A stretch of 26,010 bases of DNA, from positions 1 to 26,010 of the IMG/VR virus record IMGVR_UViG_3300031578_000298, one strand, 5' to 3'. Position numbers and translations under genes: made by a program. The first letter of the stretch is position 1. Every line of letters begins with the position of its first letter. The notes beneath the pieces are model-generated. The model had not been told where the DNA came from. It was given only the letters and a program-made list of their open reading frames with translations, and did no database searches. Below, one piece after another: positions 1-7,045 of the stretch. The DNA comes from a virus.

Positions 1-1
1 A

Positions 2-2386
2 ATACAAGAGTTCCTCTCCCAATTTACTTTCGGAGGACTGTTAGCAATATCCGTTGGTACACCAGTTGGATCTGCGCATAAGTATTATAAGGCTGATGCT
101 GCGCTACCAACTATACCAACGGATGCTAATGTATTCTTCGGCCCTGCAATGCGCAGTACAGAAGGATCCGAGAAAGCTGACATACTTGGATCAACGGTGC
201 TCTGGGTTGATGTAGACGATCTACAACGACCTATGTGTACACTCCCGCCATCTGCATTGGTCTTCTCAGGCCACGGATGGCATTTATATTGGTTTCTTGA
301 TGCTCCCATTACAGACATCGAAATGCTAGAAGGTTTCAACAAGATAATGGTCGAAGATGTTCCAACAGCAGACATCGCATGTTGGAATGGTAACAGGGTA
401 TTACGTATACCCGGTACGATGAATAAGAAGGAGGCAGAACATGTTGCGGTACGTCTTGAAAATCTTCACCCCGAACGACGTTACAACGTGGCCGATATTA
501 CTGCCCTTGCTAAGCTGGACAGCAAGACGCGGCATAAGATTCGTACCGGAGATAGTAGAGGTTATCGGTCTCGAAGTGAACGTGATTGGGCAATTATCGT
601 TAAGTTGGTTCGCTGCGGCGCCAGTGACAGTCTCATACAAGGTATATTTACTGGGCAACCTTGCGGTGATAAGGCCGGAGAGAACAGCGCCTATCTGGCC
701 CAGACTATAGAACAAGTGCGCGCTAAGAAGATCTCGCCAGCTGATGAAGTATCAGCCGGAGGGATAGTTGAAACGGAGGAAGGTTATGTCATCGAAACTA
801 AGCGAGGCTTCAAGAGAATTAGTACGTTCACTCTCAAGCCCACAGTCCTTCTTGACGGGTCCAAGTTTGGTGCGGAAGACGCAATCGTCGCAAATGTTCA
901 TGCTGCCGGCTACACTTGGGAAGGTGTTACCTTCTCTCGTGGTGCCTTCACGTCCGTTAGTCGTTTTGATAAAGAAGCTCCGGTGGCGGCTTGGCAATGG
1001 TTGGCTCACGATGACGATCTGCGGGCGTTACTACCATACCTACTCGATCAACTCCGAGCAGAAGGATTACCAAAAGTCGGTGCTACAACAGTTCTTGGTC
1101 TACACAGGGTTCACGACGATTGGGTCTTCCTCGGTGACAAAGAAGTTATCTCTGCCAAAGAGGTTTGGGTAGGTCATGATGGCCCGATGTGTTGGTTACC
1201 GGTACGTAAAGAGCACCCCGAGTTAGGTCTCAACCCTGTGCTAAGCACTGCCGAGAAGAAGATTATTAGAGAACTTGTCCCTAAGTTGAACGAGGAGAAT
1301 ACCATATGGCCTATGATAGGATGGTACGCCGCCAGTGTGTTAAAACCGTGGTTAGAGGAAATGCATTACAGATACCCGATATTGAACGTCGCTGGAACGA
1401 AAGGATCCGGAAAGACTACTTTGATACAACGTGTTTTCCTACCGCTACTAGGTCAGCTGGATCCGAAAACATACGATGCGGGCACGACCCGATTTGTAAC
1501 ACTTGCCTTGCTTGGTTCATCCAACGCAGTTCCTATCGCGTTCAGCGAGTTTCGATATGAGCTGGTCGAAAGGTTGTTGCGCATTGTATTGTTGGCGTAC
1601 GACACGGGACATGATCCACGTGGTCGGGGCGATCAGACTACGGTTGATTACCCCTTATCTGCTCCGTTTAGCGTCGACGGAGAAGATCTCATCGAAGATC
1701 CTGCTGCAAGAGAGAGGCTCGTGGTCGCGCATTTACACCCGAAAGCTATCGCTGAAGGGTCGGAGGGTTACATTGCATTTCAGACTCTTCGTGAAAAGAT
1801 GCCGCCTGGTTTTGGTGGTTATTACATCCAACAAGTCCTCAAGTTAGAGCCGAAGTGGCCTACGTTACTTGACGAAGCCCGTGCAGCCATGTTCGAAGCC
1901 TACCCGTCTAAGTTACCCGACCGTGTTCGTGCCAATCACATCGTAGCATACTTCGGTATGAAGTTGTGGTGCCGAATAACAGGAACTGAACTACCCCCAC
2001 CAACGGTTCTTTATGAAAGCATCACATCCGTCTTCAATATAGAATCAGGCAGAGGCGCAACACTAGCCGACGCCATGGTTGAAGACGTCATAAACTCAAT
2101 AGCACAGGGTAGCAGTAACATTAACTGTGCGGTCGATTCAGCAGATGTTATCTGGTTTCAGTTAGCACCTGCTCATAGTTGGTGGGTAGCTTCACGTAGA
2201 CGTAGTGGCCGTGGCGCTCTCGAACGTGATGCCATAAGGGCTCAGTTGAAAGAGGCGCCCTACAGTCTCGCCCCTCAAGTCGTGAACGACGCTTGGATGT
2301 ATGGCATAGACCTGCAAAAAGCCGTTGACGCAGGATTGGATATACCCGTAAAGGTTTCCGACAGGGTATTCATAGTGAGGTTCTGA
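2..2386 (+). CDS. Primase-polymerase with C-terminal helicase-like ATPase, 5' end cut by window
   Basis: The frame is open from the left edge with no stop, so the true start lies outside the window; 794 residues are visible. Numbering from base 2, an archaeo-eukaryotic primase (PrimPol/RepB-like) core shows the metal-binding DVD at 70-72, SGHGWH at 89-94 and RIPGTMNKK from 135. A P-loop ATPase domain follows, with Walker A GTKGSGKT at 465-472 and a Walker-B-like VPIAFSEF ending near E516. The order primase then ATPase matches phage and plasmid primase-helicases that make primers and unwind the fork; whether the ATPase is SF3-like or DUF927-like cannot be settled by eye. It is the first visible gene of the + strand replication/modification block and ends 104 bases before queC. 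The role is fairly secure, the exact subfamily is not. Confidence 0.82.
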   Translation: MQEFLSQFTFGGLLAISVGTPVGSAHKYYKADAALPTIPTDANVFFGPAMRSTEGSEKADILGSTVLWVDVDDLQRPMCTLPPSALVFSGHGWHLYWFLDAPITDIEMLEGFNKIMVEDVPTADIACWNGNRVLRIPGTMNKKEAEHVAVRLENLHPERRYNVADITALAKLDSKTRHKIRTGDSRGYRSRSERDWAIIVKLVRCGASDSLIQGIFTGQPCGDKAGENSAYLAQTIEQVRAKKISPADEVSAGGIVETEEGYVIETKRGFKRISTFTLKPTVLLDGSKFGAEDAIVANVHAAGYTWEGVTFSRGAFTSVSRFDKEAPVAAWQWLAHDDDLRALLPYLLDQLRAEGLPKVGATTVLGLHRVHDDWVFLGDKEVISAKEVWVGHDGPMCWLPVRKEHPELGLNPVLSTAEKKIIRELVPKLNEENTIWPMIGWYAASVLKPWLEEMHYRYPILNVAGTKGSGKTTLIQRVFLPLLGQLDPKTYDAGTTRFVTLALLGSSNAVPIAFSEFRYELVERLLRIVLLAYDTGHDPRGRGDQTTVDYPLSAPFSVDGEDLIEDPAARERLVVAHLHPKAIAEGSEGYIAFQTLREKMPPGFGGYYIQQVLKLEPKWPTLLDEARAAMFEAYPSKLPDRVRANHIVAYFGMKLWCRITGTELPPPTVLYESITSVFNIESGRGATLADAMVEDVINSIAQGSSNINCAVDSADVIWFQLAPAHSWWVASRRRSGRGALERDAIRAQLKEAPYSLAPQVVNDAWMYGIDLQKAVDAGLDIPVKVSDRVFIVRF

Positions 2387-2387
2387 G

Positions 2388-2489
2388 TTGAGCATCGTAG
2401 CGGCCACGGAAAGCCTTGATGACACTTTGTCTAATTCGGCCGAGCCGTCTGTCGTTACGGTGCTCAATTTTCAATCTCAAAGGAGGTAG
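2388..2489 (+). CDS. Possible 33-aa leader-like ORF with TTG start
   Basis: This frame fills the only gap between the primase stop and queC. It begins with TTG, one base after the primase stop, behind a weak GAGG, and its TAG stop lies within the queC ribosome-binding region, one base before the queC ATG. The peptide (starts MSIVAATESLDDTL) has no recognisable family. It could couple queC translation to upstream translation, or be chance. The non-ATG start and short length make it a weak call. Confidence 0.22.
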   Translation: MSIVAATESLDDTLSNSAEPSVVTVLNFQSQRR

Positions 2490-2490
2490 C

Positions 2491-3195
2491 ATGAAAACGG
2501 TTCTACTCTTTTCGGGCGGTATGGATAGTACAACGTTACTAGGACTTCTCAAGTCTCAAGGTGACGAGGTACTATGTGTATCGTTCAAGTATGGCTCGAT
2601 GCACGAGAGTGCAGAAGGTCACGCAGCTTTACAGATAGCCCGGCATTATTTAGTAGCACGTGAGATCGTCACCATCAGCGAAGTCTTGTGGGCGGGAGGT
2701 AAGTCGGCGTTACTAAACCAAGCAGATATGCCACAAGGAGAGTATCAAGATGCCGAGACAGAAGGTCCTTCTTCTACTGTTGTCCCTTTCCGTAATGCTG
2801 TTATGCTTTCGCATGCTGTGGCGATGGCAGAGGCAAGAGGTTACGATCAGGTCGCCATCGCGAATCATGCAAATGATTATGCGCATTGGGCATACCCTGA
2901 CTGTAGTCCTGAATTTATTGGTGCGTTTACTGCAGCGACGTACGCTGGCACAGCCGGCAAAGTTCGATTGATGTCGCCGTTCATGTACAAGACAAAAGAG
3001 GAGATTGTCAAGTTAGCCCATAATCTGATGGTTCCGCTTGGTATGACTTGGTCTTGTTATCGTGGTGGAGCAAAGCATTGTGGTCGCTGTCCAACCTGTG
3101 TCGAACGTATATCAGCCTTTGTTAATGCAGGTTATATTGATCCCGTAGGTTACATACCCAACTTTGGTTGGGGCGCTAACCTGAAGGAGTTTTAA
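2491..3195 (+). CDS. queC: 7-cyano-7-deazaguanine (preQ0) synthase QueC
   Basis: QueC converts 7-carboxy-7-deazaguanine (CDG) and ammonia to preQ0 with ATP, the last step of preQ0 synthesis. The 234-aa protein opens with the PP-loop SGGMDST (residues 8-14). Near the C-terminus it has the four zinc-binding cysteines of the family, C189, C197, C200 and C203, in the context HCGRCPTC. The ATG at 2491 is chosen over an in-frame ATG at 2416 because AAAGGAGGT (2479-2487) sits just before it and the PP-loop falls at the expected distance from the N-terminus. There is no glutamine amidotransferase domain, so this is plain QueC and not the Gat-QueC fusion that leads to dADG. Its stop overlaps the queD start (TAATG). 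Confidence 0.95.
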   Translation: MKTVLLFSGGMDSTTLLGLLKSQGDEVLCVSFKYGSMHESAEGHAALQIARHYLVAREIVTISEVLWAGGKSALLNQADMPQGEYQDAETEGPSSTVVPFRNAVMLSHAVAMAEARGYDQVAIANHANDYAHWAYPDCSPEFIGAFTAATYAGTAGKVRLMSPFMYKTKEEIVKLAHNLMVPLGMTWSCYRGGAKHCGRCPTCVERISAFVNAGYIDPVGYIPNFGWGANLKEF

Positions 3196-3632
3196 TGAAT
3201 ACAATATCAAGACGTTATACTTTTAGTGCTGCGCATCGGTTAGAGGGTCACCCACGTTGCTCTCGTTTGCACGGTCATAACTACGTAGTCACCGTCAGCA
3301 TAATACATGAACAATCGAAGGACACTGGGATGGTTTTAGATTACGGAAGAATGGATGAACTCCTGAAACCCGTAATCGATCAATACGACCATCGTTACAT
3401 AGCGTCATCGGATAACATGCAGAGGGACGATCCCTATTTAGAGACTGCCGGTAAACAAGGTCATGTTATATATCCTGGTATCGCGTTCTCGACCGCTGAA
3501 TGTCTTTCCCAACGGATTGCTGCAGAGTGTGGTACGGCGTTGCGAGACGAGTTTCCATTCTATTTTACTCTGATAGTTGATGTACAGGAGTCGGAAAAGA
3601 GTCACGCATCGTATGAGTTGAAGGTGGAGTGA
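3195..3632 (+). CDS. queD: 6-carboxy-5,6,7,8-tetrahydropterin synthase QueD
   Basis: QueD makes 6-carboxytetrahydropterin (CPH4) from dihydroneopterin triphosphate, the step after FolE. The 145-aa protein has the PTPS/QueD zinc site H14 (FSAAHRL), H26 and H28 (LHGHNY), with the catalytic Cys22 before it. The second conserved region DHRY and the C-terminal acidic motif around ESEKSHASYE also fit the family. The length matches bacterial QueD, although there is a short insertion (about residues 75-92) before the IAFSTAECL segment. It starts inside the queC stop codon, so it is probably translationally coupled, and it ends one base into the next gene (TGATG). Confidence 0.94.
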   Translation: MNTISRRYTFSAAHRLEGHPRCSRLHGHNYVVTVSIIHEQSKDTGMVLDYGRMDELLKPVIDQYDHRYIASSDNMQRDDPYLETAGKQGHVIYPGIAFSTAECLSQRIAAECGTALRDEFPFYFTLIVDVQESEKSHASYELKVE

Positions 3633-3952
3633 TGGCTAAGAAGATTCCATACTATAAGACAGAAGCAGGTAAGGCTTCGCATCGCAAGTCGAACCTAAAA
3701 CGTCTTTATCAGATTACACCCGAAGATTATGCCGCGTTGATGTTGGTGCAGGACTTCAAGTGCGCTATCTGTCAACGTGATCGCGATCAGTTTCAAAAGG
3801 ATTTCGTTGTAGATCACAATCATGGTACTGGTAAGGTTCGTGCGTTGCTTTGTCCGGCGTGTAATACAGCCATAGGTTTGTTAGGCGACAACCCGGAAAT
3901 AATGGAACGGGCCGCCGCATTCGTGAGAGGAGCCGCCAATGCCAAAAAGTGA
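3632..3952 (+). CDS. Recombination endonuclease VII-like HNH nuclease
   Basis: This 106-aa protein has the layout of the endonuclease VII family (T4 gp49 and relatives), zinc-bound beta-beta-alpha-metal nucleases that resolve branched DNA. It shows C44-x2-C47, the catalytic core VVDHNHGTGKVRALLC (D61, H62, H64) and the second zinc pair C74/C77 followed by N78. An in-frame GTG lies one codon earlier, but the ATG at 3632 is preferred because it overlaps the queD stop and sits behind AAGGTGGAG. It lies between queD and queE, so it is co-transcribed with the modification genes. Likely jobs are clearing branched replication intermediates before packaging, or nicking. It could also be a homing-type HNH, but no intron or intein is seen. 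Confidence 0.85.
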   Translation: MAKKIPYYKTEAGKASHRKSNLKRLYQITPEDYAALMLVQDFKCAICQRDRDQFQKDFVVDHNHGTGKVRALLCPACNTAIGLLGDNPEIMERAAAFVRGAANAKK

Positions 3953-4211
3953 CATCGATGAACTCATTCAAGGACGTAACACGCAGTATGCTGAAGCGTG
4001 GCGTAAGACAGGTATAATGTCTCACCCAGTAGTAGATGACATTGCAAAGTTACACCAGGTATTTCCGGAGGGCTGGTACAATTGGGTTATCATCTTGAAT
4101 AAGCTTGTACGCTTATTGGGTGACCCCAAGAACATTGACAGCTGGCAAGACATTGCTGGCTATGCGACGCTAGTCGTCGATTATTTGAAAAAGGAGAATC
4201 AAGATGGTTAA
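3939..4211 (+). CDS. DUF6378-like phage protein
   Basis: The 90-aa product has the hallmark order of DUF6378 phage proteins: an N-terminal R-x2-x-Y segment (GRNTQYAEAW), a central amphipathic helix NWVIILNKLVRLLG, and DSWQDIAGYATLV near the C-terminus. The biochemical function of this family is unknown. The start overlaps the nuclease gene by 14 bases and has AGAGGAG upstream. The gene overlaps the next one by 8 bases. It is probably a soluble helical protein; a nucleotide-pool or regulatory role is only a guess from its place among the deazaguanine genes. Confidence 0.7.
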   Translation: MPKSDIDELIQGRNTQYAEAWRKTGIMSHPVVDDIAKLHQVFPEGWYNWVIILNKLVRLLGDPKNIDSWQDIAGYATLVVDYLKKENQDG

Positions 4212-4599
4212 GTTTTTAGAGGTTGACCCCAATGCAGTTGAAACACAAGCTATGACCACTTCACGTGGTGGCGTAATCGGACCCCTTATACAGGGCTTTT
4301 TGAAGACCGGTTTCTTCATGTGCGAGATCGATGCATCGGAGATCGGACGTAAACCCGCTTCGGTAAGTGCCAGCATAGCGGCTTATGCCGTGAACCATAT
4401 TGTACCTGTACGACCCATTCTGCGAACACCACATCTGTTCTTGCAACGACGTGATGTTGATAAGGATGGCAACGAGATCCCTGATTGGAAGGACGAGCTC
4501 TTAAAGAACTTCCAACAAGGAACGAAGGGTAAACCCTTACCTCAAGTTCCAACCATATCTTTCGAATCGGTATCCCTGGAAGACCAGAAAAATGAATGA
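4204..4599 (+). CDS. Unknown 131-aa protein between queD and queE
   Basis: I do not recognise this gene. It has a strong ribosome-binding site (AAAGGAG, 8 bases before the ATG) and overlaps its neighbours on both sides by 8 bases, which supports a real gene. Residues 20-85 look like a compact alpha/beta domain: a helix around LIQGFLKTGFFM, a polar helix SVSASIAAYAV and a strand-like stretch ending LFLQRRDVD, which may be a small winged-helix-like fold. The last 45 residues are charged and probably disordered. No catalytic motif or membrane segment is seen. The position inside the preQ0 cassette hints at a linked role, but nothing in the sequence proves it. Confidence 0.75.
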   Translation: MVKFLEVDPNAVETQAMTTSRGGVIGPLIQGFLKTGFFMCEIDASEIGRKPASVSASIAAYAVNHIVPVRPILRTPHLFLQRRDVDKDGNEIPDWKDELLKNFQQGTKGKPLPQVPTISFESVSLEDQKNE

Positions 4600-5233
4600 C
4601 TACCAAGTCAACGAAGTATTTAACACCATCCAAGGAGAGGGACTGAACAGTGGTCAACCGGCTACTTTCATCCGTCTCCAAGGATGCTCTGTAGGTTGTG
4701 TTTGGTGTGACACCAAGTACACCTGGGCCAAGGGCGGAACACGTTGGGCGGCTAGACCATTAGTCTTGTCTCTTGATTTGAAACCTCTCGTGGTTATAAC
4801 AGGTGGCGAACCTACATTATATAACCTTGACGATTTGATTACTGAACTACGTATTGTAGGTCAGCATCGTTGGGGCTACAACTTCAAAGTCCAGTTAGAG
4901 ACTTCCGGGCAGAACGAGCTCAAAGGGAATATAGTTCCTGACTGGATTACATGTTCACCAAAACCGAATCTGGGCTTTACCATTCCTCCCATGCTTGCTC
5001 GGCATATAGCAGAGCTGAAATGGGTCATAGATGATGACATAACCGAAGCCAACATCAAAGCTGGTTACGACTTCGTGAAGAACGTACAACCACAGAACAG
5101 AGTCTACAACATCTTGATGCCTGAAGGTACCCCGCCATCAGAAGATGCTATACACAGGGCGATGTGGATGTTGGAACTTCATCCGGAATGGAGATTTAGT
5201 GACCGATTACAGTGGAGGCTCAATGTCCGATAA
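4592..5233 (+). CDS. queE: 7-carboxy-7-deazaguanine synthase QueE (radical SAM)
   Basis: QueE is the radical S-adenosylmethionine enzyme that contracts CPH4 to CDG, the substrate of QueC. The 213-aa protein has the substrate loop FNTIQGEG (10-17), the three iron-sulphur ligands C32-x3-C36-x2-C39, and the SAM-binding TGGEP (70-74). Length and motif order agree with the family. The ATG at 4592 lies in the 8-base overlap with the previous gene behind a weak GGAAG, suggesting translational coupling. Its 3' end overlaps folE by 11 bases. All key residues are present, so the enzyme should be active. Confidence 0.94.
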   Translation: MNDYQVNEVFNTIQGEGLNSGQPATFIRLQGCSVGCVWCDTKYTWAKGGTRWAARPLVLSLDLKPLVVITGGEPTLYNLDDLITELRIVGQHRWGYNFKVQLETSGQNELKGNIVPDWITCSPKPNLGFTIPPMLARHIAELKWVIDDDITEANIKAGYDFVKNVQPQNRVYNILMPEGTPPSEDAIHRAMWMLELHPEWRFSDRLQWRLNVR

Positions 5234-5813
5234 ACCTAGTGGATTCATGCAAGACAGACTGAATGCGTATCCCACAGTTACCGTAGAACTGACTAACGCA
5301 TTGATTGACATATTCGGAGGAGACGTTTGGGATGACTCTCCTGTACGTACTGCCGAACGTTGGCTTTCAGCAATGAAAGAGTTTCATCCTGATGCCGAGA
5401 TACCGTTCAGCTTTACAACGTTCCCTGCAGTAGCGAATCAACTGATTGTAGTAGCAGACATACAGTTCGCATCGTTGTGTGCTCACCACCTGTTTCCGTA
5501 TAAAGGTAAAGTACATGTAGGTTACATACCTAACAAGTTGCAAGTCGGCGTTAGCAAGATACCTCGTTTGGTACATCACTTTGCAAAGCGTCCCACGGTT
5601 CAAGAAAGTCTAACCCGTAACATTGCCTCCTACCTGAAAACCAATCTTGAGGCAATGGGCGTAGCAGTTGTAGTAGAAGCCCTTCATACCTGTATGTCTT
5701 GTCGTGGCATTACAGAACGTAATGCTAGAATGGTAACGTCTGAGATGCGAGGGGTGTTCTTGACCGCTTCAGAAGCACGTCAGGAGTTTCTTGCATTATC
5801 GGGGTTGACATGA
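5223..5813 (+). CDS. folE: GTP cyclohydrolase I FolE
   Basis: FolE opens GTP to dihydroneopterin triphosphate, the entry step to both folate and preQ0; beside queC, queD and queE it feeds preQ0. The 196-aa protein carries the zinc site C86-x2-H89 in CAHHLFPYKGKVHVGYIP and the third ligand C157 in ALHTCMSCRGI. The QVGVSKIPRLV segment also matches type I enzymes. The in-frame region upstream (to 5145) is not used: GGAGG lies just before the ATG at 5223, and the protein then has a normal short N-terminus. It overlaps queE by 11 bases and dpdA by 4 (ATGA). Confidence 0.95.
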   Translation: MSDKPSGFMQDRLNAYPTVTVELTNALIDIFGGDVWDDSPVRTAERWLSAMKEFHPDAEIPFSFTTFPAVANQLIVVADIQFASLCAHHLFPYKGKVHVGYIPNKLQVGVSKIPRLVHHFAKRPTVQESLTRNIASYLKTNLEAMGVAVVVEALHTCMSCRGITERNARMVTSEMRGVFLTASEARQEFLALSGLT

Positions 5814-6562
5814 AGTACGCATTGATTGCCCCTCCTACCGAAAGTCTAAGACTTCTGGCCGTGTATGGTCTAACGTATCATATGGCCTTGGCGCAGTATG
5901 TTCTGAACGACGAACGTTATCAGAAGGTATATAAGATGATGCACGACTTGGACCACTTCATCATACTGGATAATGGCGCGGCCGAAAACGGAGTCCCACT
6001 AGACATCAAAGACATTGTTAAAGCTGCCAATCTAGTGGGAGCTGATGAAGTCGTTATGCCAGACGTACTCGATGACATAGACGGTACGCTTAGTAGAACC
6101 CATGCAGCGTTACCTTATATCCCCGCTCGTTATCGAGCAATGGTTCCTCAAGGAAAGAACTGGGGTCAATGGACAGAATGTCTTCGGGAAATGATTAATA
6201 TGGGTTGCGCTACCATATGTATTGCTAAACGTTATGAGGCTCTCAGTGGTGGTCGAGCCGAAGCCCTGAGCATCATTATGAAGAACTATTGGGCTTGGAA
6301 CCACCATATCCATTTATTAGGTTGCTATAGACGTCCGCTATACGAAATTCGCAGCGCCCTTAAAATGTATCCGCAGGTACGCGGAATCGATACAGCAGCC
6401 CCTGTGTCTTTTGCGCAGCATGATGACACCATCGGTGATGATACTATTTGGCATTCGTTGGATTGGGACGCCTCTATGGAGTATGATAGAGCATGTGACA
6501 ATGTGAAACTCATACTTAAGGAGTGTCATAATGCACGTAATATTACAGAACCAGGTTACTAA
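5810..6562 (+). CDS. dpdA: DpdA-like DNA guanine transglycosylase (TGT-like)
   Basis: DpdA enzymes resemble tRNA-guanine transglycosylases but exchange guanine in DNA for preQ0. This 250-aa protein shows the TGT-type barrel motifs: ILDNGAAENG with D54, VMPDVLDD with D85, VPQGKN at 112-117, the glycine of HLLG at 168-171 and RGIDTAAPV with D194, which aligns with the nucleophile segment of TGTs. The C-terminal zinc site (CxCxxC) of tRNA-acting TGTs is absent, which fits a DNA-acting phage form. It follows folE with an ATGA overlap and closes the cassette that makes its base substrate. Assignment as DpdA rests on motifs and context; the exact DpdA subtype and target motif cannot be read from the sequence. 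Confidence 0.88.
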   Translation: MKYALIAPPTESLRLLAVYGLTYHMALAQYVLNDERYQKVYKMMHDLDHFIILDNGAAENGVPLDIKDIVKAANLVGADEVVMPDVLDDIDGTLSRTHAALPYIPARYRAMVPQGKNWGQWTECLREMINMGCATICIAKRYEALSGGRAEALSIIMKNYWAWNHHIHLLGCYRRPLYEIRSALKMYPQVRGIDTAAPVSFAQHDDTIGDDTIWHSLDWDASMEYDRACDNVKLILKECHNARNITEPGY

Positions 6563-6779
6563 AGAAACCGAAGGCATCTTGTGTGTTGAGAGGTCTTCAG
6601 GATCTGCCATAATCTTGGAAGGCGACATTGAACGTCTAGACGAGTTGGTAAAGATAGCCTTCGCGTTGAAGGCACCCGCTGTGCGATTGGTTGTACCCGT
6701 CGCATTGGTTGAACAACTAGAGGCTCATGGATGGGTTCAAACCCCCGACCTAGTTGTATTATCGAAAGGAGCAAAGTAA
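6531..6779 (+). CDS. Unknown 82-aa protein after dpdA
   Basis: Not recognised. The ATG has AAGGAG 7 bases upstream, inside the end of dpdA (32-base overlap), and the stop overlaps the next ATG (TAATG), so it belongs to the same operon. The sequence alternates strand-like and helical stretches (SGSAIILEGD; LDELVKIAFALK; VRLVVPVALVEQL; GWVQTPDLVVLSK), consistent with a small alpha/beta fold. No catalytic motif is visible. A partner or regulator of the modification system is possible but unproven. Confidence 0.7.
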   Translation: MHVILQNQVTKETEGILCVERSSGSAIILEGDIERLDELVKIAFALKAPAVRLVVPVALVEQLEAHGWVQTPDLVVLSKGAK

Positions 6780-7045
6780 TGAAACTAACCGCAACAAGTA
6801 AGATCGTTCGAGGACAGGCTGTACACATAATAGAGTCAGCTGGTAAAGTTCGTCCTAAAGGTCGAGGTGATTCCGCTGACGGTATTGCCAACCATCTCAT
6901 ACTGAAGGGAGACAAAGTAGAGTTCGACCCTAACCGAAACACGGAAGATGTTCTCGTTAAAGGTGTTGACCTCGAAGCCCGTGTTGACATCAATTTTACC
7001 ACTGACGAGCCTGTTGAACCCGTGGAGATCGATGACGAAGACTGA
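6779..7045 (+). CDS. Unknown 88-aa protein with acidic tail, before the polymerase
   Basis: Not recognised. It is mostly strand-like and basic in the first half (KIVRGQAV, KVRPKGRGD), then LILKGDKVEF, and ends in an acidic tail (EPVEPVEIDDED). The ATG at 6779 overlaps the previous stop and has AAAGGAG upstream, which is better than in-frame starts further up. It overlaps the DNA polymerase start by 14 bases. A small beta-barrel with an acidic C-terminus beside a polymerase recalls single-strand-binding or processivity helpers, but no family motif supports that, so it is left as hypothetical. Confidence 0.7.
   Translation: MKLTATSKIVRGQAVHIIESAGKVRPKGRGDSADGIANHLILKGDKVEFDPNRNTEDVLVKGVDLEARVDINFTTDEPVEPVEIDDED

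Noticed and set aside
2388-2490. A preQ1-type riboswitch before queC
   Set aside because: The gap is only 104 bases, I see no conserved preQ1 aptamer core, and the genes are read through from upstream.
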